64,000 bases of DNA from Gnetum montanum (taxonomy: Eukaryota; Streptophyta; Gnetopsida; Gnetales; Gnetaceae): contig MNCI01004661.1 of assembly GCA_015680685.1 (NCBI GenBank), positions 135,729 through 199,728 on the forward strand. The letters are read 5' to 3'. Below, piece by piece: positions 46,251 through 56,404 of the stretch. How positions within the stretch are numbered: the stretch's first letter is position 1; the number at the start of each line of letters is the position of its first letter. A model generated the notes under the pieces. The model was not told the DNA's origin and made no database searches. It saw nothing but the letters and a program-made list of their open reading frames with translations. A program made the translations under genes and the position numbers.

Positions 46251-48646
46251 GGTTGTCAAAACCAACAATAGGTTGAGGATTAACAGCCCTTGTGGCATTA
46301 TGTTGCTATGGCTGAGTAGGGAGTTCACCTTGCATTGCTAGAGCATGTGGTAATGGAGCTATTGGTGGGAGAGATGCAGCTAGATTGGAAGGATGGTACA
46401 CTTGTGGAATATCACCCCTATGAGAGGGAGTCCTATAGTACTCACGGGCTTGGTAGTGATGTTGGGGCGTAACGTGACCAACAGAGTCAAGTGGAGAGAT
46501 TGGATGTTGCACGTAATATCCATATGGGTCAAGTTGCTGGTAAGGATATTGTTGCCTTGGTGGTGGCATTCCCCATGATTATGGGTGTTGCCACTATTGA
46601 TGTTGCTCAATTGGTTATGGTGGATTTCCATTGGGATAATATGTTAAAGGTTGGTGGAACTGCCTTAGGTTACCTTGGGGATAAGGTAACCACCAGGATG
46701 TTTGCCATTTGTTTAAACGTGGATTAAGTGCATATACCCCAAACTCCTGCAAATGTGAGATCGCATGGCAACATCCCTTAGGATGGTCATATTGATAGAT
46801 CTCGCATCCACTATCATCGTCTATATTTGAGTCCACAACTTCTTCAATAATAGCAACTTTACCCTTACCCTTGTTACGTGCATTTTCTGCTTCTCTCTTT
46901 TTTCTTCTGTCACGATCACTACCTCACTTTCTAGACTCCTCTACTACTTTGAGAATAGTTTGAAACCTACTATCTAGGGAGTCCCACATTTGGTCTACCT
47001 TTGCTAATACTTCTGATGCTAACTTTTGGATTGGCAAGGTTTTCCTATTCACCATCTCTTTGAGTGGTGACTCTTCCTTGTCCTCAAAAAATCTTACTGC
47101 CTTCTTTTGGAGGGAAGGATCTTGGTTATATTCCTCTGCACTCTCTCTTTTTTGTAGCTCACCTTCTTCTTTAGTAACTTACTCTAGTAACCTATGAATT
47201 TGATGAGACCTAAGCTTAGATAACCTCCCTTGGGCATAAGTCCCAAGGGTTCTTCTCGTTTCATGCCTAAGCCCATCTACGAGATGGCGTAGTTGATCCT
47301 GCTACGAATAACCATGGCCAAGACAACGATCTAGTAGTGCATAATAGTGACCCATGGCAGCATCCAAGGGTTCATGACTTCCTTGTTTCCATCCTTGGAT
47401 TTGCTTTTGCAGGTTAGACACTTGGGAATATGTTTGGTACTTATCATTGAAAAATTCTAATATAGTACTCCACCTACGAATGGATTCTGGTTCTAAGGAC
47501 TAGTACCAGATTTCAGCTTCTTTTATTAGTGTCCATGGGAACAACTTAAGTTTTTGCCACTCATTTTCTATGTTTTGCAAGGCACACACATCATGAAATG
47601 CTTGTAAGTGATTTTTAGGATCAACGTTATACCCCCCCTTCAAATTGTGGAATGCTATTCATGTCTAACCTCTTGATCCTACTATTTTTTTGGTGCCTTG
47701 TTGAAACTCTCACAGCCTCTATAATATCTAGCATACTTCACATGGCGAGTAGGGGTTCATCATGATCATCTCGTTCGTAGCATCTATGGTGCCTACGTAG
47801 TTCCCTACTCTCCCTTCTTCTATGACATGATTTCCTAGAGTGCCCTTGTCCTCTATCTTGGTTGTCTCGTCTATGACTTTCACTTTGTTTGCCCTTATCC
47901 TCACAATCTTTTTCTCTATGGCTACATCCGAACATGGAAGGAGAGGGTGAAGAAGATGATGAAGGTCAAGAAGAAGGAGAACCGCCCCCATGATGGTGTC
48001 TACTACCTTCTCTTCGGTGGTCTCTGCCTCGATCATGATTACGCTCAGAATGCCTACCTTTGTCATGTGTCTTTGTTCTTTTTTTGGACACTTTGTATTT
48101 GTTGGTATTAGCACCTAGGTTGTGAATAGTAGAATGAAGGTTTTGATACACAACCCCTTGGCCAAAGTTAAGGGGAGGAACATCATTATGTGGGTGACTA
48201 CCTAAGGCAAGTTCATCACCCTCAATTTCACTTAAAACATGGGGGGCAACCTTAGACCATTTTCCCTTCAAGGATTTATGGTGCCTCTCCTGTTGCAAAT
48301 CCCTTTGATGTTGTGCTTCTGTGGGATGATAGTCTCTCGAATCATAGTCCTGCATAATGTACTCTACATGTAAGTGTTGCATGCCTATTCGTGTGAGAGC
48401 ACAAAGAAGCATACTTGAGACTGAACGGTTGGGAGGTAACACTATGTTACCTTCTAATTCATGCCAACGTAGCTATTCATCTTGGTGGAGAATAAAGGTG
48501 AAGTCACGTACATATTCATTGGGATGAACATATACCACACAAAACTGTTGAGGAATTAGCAGATCAACATCATGTGTATCTTGTCGCCAATTGCTTCTTG
48601 TGTTAGTCCTAAACGGTGAAGTGCTTTTGTGTGAAGAAGAAGACAT
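46251..48646 (-). pseudogene. E3 gag remnant
   Basis: The start ATG at 48,646 opens with MSSSSHKS, as in E5. The N-terminal gag block continues in the frame 48,442-47,966 with NIVLPPNRSV and the basic HSERNHDRGRDHRREG stretch. The gag core (47,590-47,200) has multiple stops. A zinc-knuckle-like CEIYQYDHPKGCC lies near 46,760-46,800 with one Cys mutated to Tyr. A proline/glutamine-rich end runs to about 46,300. Frames at 48,114-47,728 and 46,836-46,615 are parts of it in other phases. Confidence 0.8.
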
Positions 48647-48759
48647 TTTGTCTTGTTCAATGTGCAATGTACAATTATCTTTTTCTTAATCAACCCTAAG
48701 GGTTTTTTCCAATGATGTAAATGATTCCCTAAGTTCTAATTAGTGCACAAACAACTAAG

Positions 48760-48777
48760 TCCTTGGCAACGACACCA
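48760..48777 (-). promoter_or_regulatory. E3 primer binding site (tRNA-Asp type)
   Basis: On the minus strand TGGTGTCGTTGCCAAGGA starts one base inside the 5' LTR end and matches 15 of 18 positions of the tRNA-Asp complement. Mismatches are all transitions expected from cytosine deamination. Confidence 0.8.
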
Positions 48778-48778
48778 A

Positions 48779-49589
48779 TGATGAGCGGCGAGGTACCCCT
48801 ATGCTCAACTGTACAAATACAAGCGTTTCACACACGATTCGGTCGAATTCCAAGGACTAAGTGCCTATGCACCTTCATGGAACAATAATGGGTTGATTAA
48901 TCGTTGTCTTCCCAAACTTACTTGTATGTGATGGGTGCATCATTAAGTAAGCTTGAGGCATATGATTTTTATGGCTTTTATGTGTTTTATATCTTGCACT
49001 AGTAAGGAGGGGAAGAGAAAGATAACTAAGTAACTGATCTAAATTAACTATTCATTAGCTAAGTTCTAATTTCTCCTAACACCAGTATCTGTTCCCACTC
49101 GTCGTACACATCCTGAACCAGTGCAACACTACTGGGATTACCAAACGCTAATCATTATTGGGTTTACCAAGCACTACATGCATGCTTGAAGTGGTCGTAC
49201 TGAGTGTATTTAACTGAGAGAGCTGTAAGGTGAGAGAGATAATTAATTAACTAGAAAAGCATTAAATAATAACTAACACTAATTAATCTATTCTGTATGT
49301 TGCAAGGTTTATCATAAAGTTCATCTTTATTGTCGTACACAAAGTGTGCTCAGGTACACAATGCTCAAATAAAGATCCATTCACTCTATGACTCCTACTG
49401 TGGGCATGTAGAAATAATTCTAACTCTAGAGGGAAAAAATAGCAAGAGTTTGGATAAGGGACTAACTTCTAGCTGTTGGAAACCAAGGGTGTCGCCTCTT
49501 ATTTATAGGTAAGGAGACGAGCCACAATATCGAGTATTCGACATCGCATGGCTGATCCGATATCGCGGACGTAATATCGTGGTTCATCA
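48779..49589 (-). repeat. E3 5' LTR (811 bp)
   Basis: Ends TGATGAGCGGCG...GGTTCATCA in plus-strand writing. TATTTATA at 49,500-49,507 is the reverse complement of the TATAAATA box, and U3 GATATCG words lie just to its right. Confidence 0.92.
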
Positions 49590-51049
49590 ATTACCAAGAG
49601 AAACTTTTTTAATGGCTTCTTGGCAAACATGAAAGAGATATTCTCCAATGATGTCCTGATTCTTTTTAAAAAATTCAATAGGAAAACCATCAAAACATGG
49701 AGCCTTACCATTTTCTAAACTAAAGGTTATTGCTTTGATTTCCTTCATTGTAAATTTTGCTTTAAGAATACTTTGATAAGTTTCTATAATAAAATGAGAA
49801 ATATGCGTACTAGAGGCCTGGAAGGATTCCTTGCTAAAACCCTTCGAAGAAAAAAGGATTTGCCAAAAAATTGTCAAGATCTTTAATGATGGAATCATTA
49901 ATATAAAGTGATTCCAGTGTAGGTACTTGACCCTTTCATTTTAGAAATTTAAAAAACTCCTTGCAAGATTCATCTTCAATTTTTAGCCAACCCATGTGAC
50001 TTTTACTAAGAGCACTTTAACTTTAAAAGTATCCTAACATTATTTAGCATAACAAGCTTTGGCCAAGGCATTTTGAGTTTCAAAATCAAAGGGATTTTGG
50101 TCTAAAAGAATTTGCATTTTTTTTATAGATTTGCAAGATCTTCTTCAACTTGATGCTTATGCTTAGCAAATTGCTTTTCAAATCATCTAGCATAATTTTT
50201 GATCCTATAAGTAGTTCATTGCCACTAGTCAATCAACCAATATCACCAATAGGCTTTTTTTCTACATTCCATAAAGATTTCAAAATATTTTTTCCAATGG
50301 ATTATATGAACATATTAGCGTTCATACGAAAAAGCTCATGTTTTCAAATGGATGAAGAATTAATACTAGAGAGAAAAATGCTAATAAGAAAATGATAGCA
50401 TCTTTATGCACTTCTACTTTTTTTGTAGGCTTCCAAAAGAAAACATTCAAGATGTAAAATCTATCAATTTGACAATTAATTATATTATTTCCTATTGATA
50501 ATTACACCAAGTATAATTCTTCTCATTTGAATGAGATAGGAATAAAGAGCTAACATCAGAAAAAAACATTTTTCTTTAAAATTGCACCAATCTTATTTTT
50601 CTTAAGAATACATATTAAGAGGAAGACCACCAACTTTATTTAAATAACTTTCAACCATGTTAAAATCACTTCCAATAATCCAAGGAAGTTTAGGTAGAGA
50701 TAAAAGATATTTCCAAACCTTTGGTCAATCTTTCAAATTATTAGGATCATAAATATTACAAAGTCTAAAGTCACCTTTTTCACTATGACAAATAATCCAA
50801 ATAACAAACTAGAATTCAAAGCTTTTTCAATCCAATTTTTATTAACAAAAATAACAACACCTCCTTTATTAATTTCATGAGAAGCAAAAAAAAAAAAAAA
50901 ACAATGCAAATTTTGAAATGTTTTTACCAATAAAACTAATATCATGAGTTGAAATCTTAACTTCTTATAAGAAAAGAAAATTAGGAGATAAATGCTAGCT
51001 TGAAAGATACTCCTCGACAATCTTTGTTCAAGACCTATCATAAAGGCCT
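49590..51049 (-). pseudogene. L1 endonuclease and RT N-terminal part
   Basis: Minus strand. ASHEINKGGVVIFVNKNW near 50,820-50,890 fits the apurinic endonuclease-like domain of L1 (a 'gG(V/A)xI' block), preceded by a decayed KISTHDISFIGKNISK near 50,910-50,970. FTMKEIKAITFSLENGKAPC and FDGFPIEFF near 49,670-49,760 are the standard start of L1 RT. Stops and frameshifts lie between. The endonuclease would nick target DNA for primed reverse transcription in an intact L1. Confidence 0.78.
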
Positions 51050-51884
51050 TGATGAGCAATGGAGCATCCAAAACTTTACCATGCAAGTCATAAGTGCTCA
51101 TGTGTGACCAAAACATAATATGTGGATGGACAATGTTATTATGCTTAGTAATTGATATTGAGTTCGCGATCATTGTCTTCCCACTTTAAGCTAGTGAAGT
51201 TCAAGTGTATGGTTTAGCTTTAGCGAGGCATATGATTAATTGATGTTGTTAGGCTCACTTTACTTCTAAGTGTACACATAATGGAAATGAAGTGAAATGC
51301 CAAGTCTAAGTAGTGACAAGAATGGAAATCTATTCTAGCCTATAGTGATGAGCATCTGGTCCTGATTTGCCATACATGCCTTGGGTTCATGTAATCGTTA
51401 CTGGGTTACCAAGTGTTATGCTACTAGGTGAACCAAGCTATAACACTACTGGGATTACCAAACGTTACACTTAATGAACAAGGAAAGTAAAGTACTTTGA
51501 AAATGTAAAGAGTTAACTAAGTAAACATGAAAATTAATCTAAGTAAATAGTAAACTAAGTGGTTGTTGTAATGATGAGAAGCAATCTTGGTATTTATTTC
51601 TAGTCATGAACTATGCCCAAGTACATTTTACTCGAATAAAGATTTCGCACAACTGCTAAAATCACGCTGTGGGCATTCACTCTATTGCTAACTATGAAAA
51701 TAAACTACAAGAGTTTTGCTAAGGTTGGAATAGAAAAGTTGTTAATTGTGCACCTAAGTGCTGGTATTTATATGGATACACACTTCTTGAGGCATGATAT
51801 CAACGATGACGTAGCATGGGTTACGACATCGTATCAACAACATCATTCTATGACATCACAATGACCAAAAATTTGACTTTATCA
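51050..51884 (-). repeat. Solo LTR S3 (835 bp) in L1 endonuclease
   Basis: Begins TGATGAGCAATGG and ends TTTATCA in plus-strand writing. The R/U5 part aligns with LTR A/B by landmark order, and the U3 end (51,790-51,860) has GACATCG/ATGACGT words instead of GATATCGC. Flanks GGCCT and AGCCC are a target duplication with two transitions. Joining the L1 across it restores a WNVWGL-like endonuclease start. Confidence 0.8.
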
Positions 51885-53404
51885 AGCCCCAAACATTCCA
51901 TGATAAAACTAACATTGAGATGTGGAGGAGGAGGCCCCTATCTTTGATTTTTCTATCTCAACACTTGCCTCACAATCCATGTCATTGATATTGACAAAGC
52001 ATTGTCCAATAAAAAACACTTTGAATAGTAGTAGATATAGAAGAAGAATGACATACCTTTGGGGTCTAAAAATTTGAAAAGAAATATTTACAAACCTCTT
52101 TTTTTTATGTTGCACTAAGTGAAATCCATTTGCATGAATATTTTCATTGATGGTCCCTATTGAATTTTTTTCTAAAGAGAAATTCTTTTAGATATTAAGA
52201 GTTTACAAGCATCTTTAGAATTAAAAGGATTACTAAAAGTTTGAGAACTTGTTGAAGAAGATTTCATTTGTATTTGCTGAAAACTACCATTTTTTTCCTT
52301 TTACGAAAATTGTTGTTTCTTTTTCTCACAAACAAATTTTTTATTCAGAATAGGATAGATTCCAATAATATGGCCTTCATGATGACAATAGCTCCAACAT
52401 CCTTGCAAATTATAATATATAATTTTTTGGGAAAAACATTGATGACCAACCTTGAGTTTTAATTTTGTCATCTTTTGTCATAAATTAATATCTTTTGTCA
52501 GAAATTAATTTTAATATCTTTTGTCATCTAGTAATGTTTTTAATGTAGTCTTCAAAATTATGCCAATGTTACCAACAATTTTTCTTTTAACACTTTGAAA
52601 AATAAGAGGAAGATTTTCTAATTTAATCCAATAATAAGGGATTATAAAAAAAATAAAAGAATATAGATCAAAATTCACTTTCCATTTTCAAGCAATAAAA
52701 GTATTAAGCTAATCCATAAAGACTTTAAAATCCAATGATTTCTCAACTATTTCAGAATTCACCAATTCAACAAGCAAAAAAGATTTGGAAAAATTGCAAA
52801 CATGCAAAACATTAATTCCATAGCATTCAAGAATTGCCTAAATCATTGGTGTAAAATCGTTATTTGGGTAAACAAATCCAATAATTTGCAAAAATATGTA
52901 TTATAAAAAGATATCTTTTGACAGGGATCTATATAAATCATTAGGTAAAACAAAATCGAAAGCTTTAGAATTCCTCATAGTTTCTACAAACTAAGAGACA
53001 ATAATATTTTTCATCTTCATATTGTTCCTAATTAAAAAAAATTCTACTACAAAAACTCTACCAGAAATCCTCAAGATTGACAAACCACTATATGCAAAAA
53101 AGATCAGACAATTAACAATGTTATAAGATATATAAATAAATATATTTAAAATAAAAATTCAAATACAAAGTATAAAAGCAGAGAAGCAGAGGAGAAACTA
53201 CCAAAAAAAAAAACTAAAAGGAAGGGCCCAACAATTTTGAGGATTCTTTTTTAGGTTTTCATCCTTACAACCAAACCTAAAAAACCTACCCTTTAGCATA
53301 GGAAAAGAATCAGACCTTATCCTCATTCAAAAGCATCCAAATCGGTTTTTACTTTAGACTCTCTTTTTGATAATATGATGTATTCTTAATTTTTTAAATA
53401 TTAT
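51885..53404 (-). pseudogene. L1 ORF1 (DUF4283-like, zinc-knuckle-like) and 5' region
   Basis: Minus strand. SQFVETMRNSKAFDFVLPND near 52,920-52,990 starts the ORF1-like protein. YYWIKLENLPLIFQSVKRKI near 52,580-52,640 is the conserved DUF4283 end. GCWSYCHHEGHIIGIYP near 52,360-52,410 is a zinc-knuckle-like motif whose last Cys is gone. ORF1 of L1 binds RNA and packages it. The endonuclease start MECLGL lies at the boundary with S3. The 53,220-53,395 part resembles 34,150-34,340. Confidence 0.72.
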
Positions 53405-53849
53405 TGATGAGTGGCGAGGTATCCCTATGCTCAACCATATGAATACGAGTGTACACACACGATCCGGTTGAACTCCAAGGACTAAGTGCTTATGTGTCTT
53501 TGTGGAACAAGAATGGGTTGATCAATCGTTGTCTTCCCAAGTTTACTCGTATATCATGATTGTATGGTTAAGTAAACTTGAGGCATATGATTTTTATACT
53601 TTTTATGTGTTTTTATGTCCTATTGCTAATAAGGGAGGAGAGAGATAACTAAGTAACTAATTTAATTTGACTACTGATTCACTAGACTTTAATTGATCCT
53701 AACACCAGTATCTGTTCTCACTTGCCGTACACATCTTGAACCAGTGCAACACTACTGGGATTACTAAACACTAATCATTACTAGGTTACCAAGTATTACA
53801 CACATGCTCAAAGTGATTGTACTGTGTGTGCTTACTTAGGAGAGTTGTA

Positions 53850-53893
<44 letters not shown>

Positions 53894-54273
53894 ATTAATT
53901 AATTAAGGAAAGCATTAAATAACTAAAAATAACATTAATTAATTTATTTTTAATGTTGCAAGGTTTATCACAAAGTTCATCTTTATTTTCGTACACAAGA
54001 TGTGCTCAGGTACATAATGCTCGAATAAAGATCCATTCACTTTATGACTCCTATTGCGGGCACACAGAAATAATTCTAACTCTGAGAGGGAAAAAAGGTA
54101 AGAGTTTGGGTAAGAGATTAAGACTAACTATGCAAACCAAGTGCACCTGCCTCTTATTTATAGGCAATGAGGCAGGACGCGATATCAAATATCCGACATT
54201 GCATGGCAAGCTCTGATATCGCAGACTCAATATCGCGGATTCGATATCACAGCCCCGATATCGCGGTTCATCA
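53405..54273 (-). repeat. E4 3' LTR (869 bp)
   Basis: Ends TGATGAGTGGCG...GGTTCATCA. The TATA box is the reverse complement of TATTTATA (54,155-54,162), with several GATATCGCGG-type U3 words at 54,178-54,268. A (GA)n run interrupts the middle. Confidence 0.9.
53854..53892 (+). repeat. (GA)n microsatellite, 39 bp
   Basis: Uninterrupted GA repeat inside the E4 LTR. E3 LTRs have only GTGAGAGAGA at the corresponding position, so the run expanded in this copy. Confidence 0.95.
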
Positions 54274-55408
54274 TACCCCCATGACTAAATGAAAACTTGT
54301 CCTCAAGTTCCTTACAAAATATTGGAAAGGTATGGGATTATTGACTGAATGAAAACTGGTAGTGAAATGGGATGGCAGTCTCTAAGTGCCTGGTAAACGG
54401 ATCGACAATACATTACATCATTGGTGTTCGTACCCATGGTGGTGAACATTATACATAAGTGACATCCAGACCTTCACTTGATAGCTTGAGGAGAAAGAGG
54501 GAGAAAATAAAATGAGACGTGTTGTTGCCAATGCCGAGATTGTGCCCTCCATTGTTTATCCATAATCATGTAATTAGACTTGTTCCCAGTGTAAATGCTC
54601 TAGCTCTAGTCCATCCCAAGTGCTCCCTCCTATCCCAGTCCACTATTTGTTTTATCGCCATTTGCGCACACAACACAGTCAAGAATGAGCAAGGATAAGT
54701 AAACCACAATGCAGTTGATACCTTGCCTCAATATGAAGTGCATTGGCTGGGTTGTGGTTATGGCAGAAACTGGGTTAGAGATTTATTATTGATAACTACC
54801 CAAGGTGTACGGGTTAGGCAAGTAGTAGAATGGAGAAATTAAAAAATTTGTGCCAGGGCCCCCATGACTAAGAGTGAACCTCCGGTAGCAATAAGATGGC
54901 AAGATATAAGGAATAAGAAAGATGGGAAAAATAACAACGACAACGCCAATAAAGTGGATGTCAAAGATGGGGATGAAACGAGAAATGATTGATTGCAGAT
55001 AATGTTTAAGGAAAAGAACTTAATAATTGCACCAAAAAGGAATGCCAATGGGTCCTCCCCAAAGCAGGCTCATGCCCTTTATGCCCTGACAAACCCACAA
55101 ACCAAAGAGTCCATAGGCTCTAGGAATGTCATTTGGAAGTAAGAGTTAAAAAACTTACTCATAAGAATTTACCAAGGAAAAACAATGCATCAACCAAGAT
55201 ATGGACTAATCATAAAATCGACAATGAGGTGGAAAATGGAAAGAAAGATGGAGAGTAGAAATGGAATAGAATCCCAAGAGCAAAGTTGTGTAAAGTCCCT
55301 TGTGTATGTCATGGTTAATGTGACTGAGTAGAACTCATTCGAAATTTGGATTCAAACCAACCACCTTTAGTGACCTCACATCAATACACTTGGCCAATCC
55401 ATCCTCTT
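54274..55408 (-). other. E4 3' non-coding tract, first part
   Basis: PPT-like CCCCCATGACT occurs at 54,276 (abutting the LTR) and again near 54,860. The rest matches E3 around 40,260-41,630 by landmark order. No gene is present. Confidence 0.8.
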
Positions 55409-56261
55409 TGATGGGACGCAATATTGCATGGGCAACAATATCACATCCACCACGATATCGCATCCCTCGCGATATCACGTACGCGATACCGCATCTTCCC
55501 TTGCAATATCGCGTACACGATATCGTAGTGCATCGTCAAATCTATAAATAAGAGGCGGCTCTCCCTTGTTTCTCATTCTAGGCCTAGACCGTAGCGAAAC
55601 TCTAGTAGTTTGATCCCTCCAGAGATAGAATATTTTCCATGTGCCCGCAGTAGGAGCTCCAAAGTGAACGGATCTTTATTCGAGCAAATATTGTACTTGA
55701 ACACATGTTTGTGTACGGCAATAAAGACGAACTTCTTGGAAAAACCTTGTAGTGCATGGAATAGGCTAAATAGGACTTTATTTACTGTTTACCATTTAAT
55801 TGATTTATTAGTTATTAAATCTCTCTCAACCCTTCTATCCTAGTTAAGTGCCTCAGTACGACCGCTTCGAGCACATGTGTTACGCTTGGTGATCCCAGCA
55901 ATGATTAGTGTTTGGTAACCAAGGTTGCATCGGTTCAGGGTGTGAATGGTAAGTGGGAACGGATGCTGATGCTAGGTTAATTAAGACTTAGTTAGTTAGT
56001 TAAAGTTAGCTAATTAGTCTCTTCAACCCTTCACCTTATCAGCATAGGAGATAAAATAGAAAAGACTATAAAAATCATATACCTCAGACTTACTTAACCA
56101 TAGAATCGTGACAACTACAAGTAAGTCTAGGAAGATAACAAATAATTAACCTTAAGTGTTACATAAGGCGTGTAGGCACTTAGTCTGCGGAGTTTGACCA
56201 GATCGCACGTGCTACGCTCGTATTCGTATGGTTGAGTGTAGGGGTACCTCGCCACTCATCA
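55409..56261 (+). repeat. E5 5' LTR (853 bp)
   Basis: TGATGGGACG...CACTCATCA. Palindromic GATATCGC/CGATATCG words fill 55,430-55,530 just upstream of TATAAATA at 55,543-55,550. R/U5 has the CAGTAGGAG and AATAAAGACGAAC words of the family. Confidence 0.93.
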
Positions 56262-56262
56262 T

Positions 56263-56280
56263 TGGCACTGTTGTCGGGGA
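56263..56280 (+). promoter_or_regulatory. E5 primer binding site (tRNA-Asp type)
   Basis: TGGCACTGTTGTCGGGGA lies one base after the 5' LTR. It matches 15 of 18 positions of the tRNA-Asp complement, and the three mismatches are transitions. This is the clearest copy of the site. Confidence 0.85.
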
Positions 56281-56404
56281 CTAAGTGTTTGTGCACTAAG
56301 TAGAACATAGGAAATCACTCACATTGTTGGGACCTTAAACAAACCTTAGGGTTAATTAAACAAAAAATTATATAATGGTTAATCAGCACACCGAATAAGA
56401 CACA

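Larger units (their letters stand above)
39443..49589 (-). mobile_element. E3: complete-structure Athila/Tat-like gypsy element (10.1 kb)
   Basis: Both LTRs (39,443-40,241 and 48,779-49,589) and the perfect target duplication ATTAC (39,438-39,442 and 49,590-49,594) define it. On the minus strand the order is 5' LTR, PBS, gag, protease, RT, RNase H, integrase, a 2.3-kb 3' tract, PPT and 3' LTR. It is the only copy here with all polyprotein domains and two LTRs. Stops in gag and pol make it inactive now. It split the L1 RT. Confidence 0.93.
34150..53404 (-). mobile_element. L1-type LINE, broken into segments by several LTR insertions
   Basis: On the minus strand the L1 order is recovered by skipping the LTR insertions. 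The segments are 5' region and ORF1 (53,404-51,885), endonuclease and start of RT (51,049-49,590), RT core (39,442-39,095), RT with FVDD motif and C-terminal part (38,258-37,373), and the distal part in a tandem duplication (37,506-34,229). Each junction sits at an LTR insertion. All coding parts have stops. The segment at 53,220-53,395 resembles 34,150-34,340 in the same orientation. Confidence 0.8.

Noticed and set aside
55430-55530. CRISPR-like array of GATATCGC palindromes
   Set aside because: The words are short, irregularly spaced and within LTR U3 upstream of a TATA box in a plant genome. There are no spacers of constant length.
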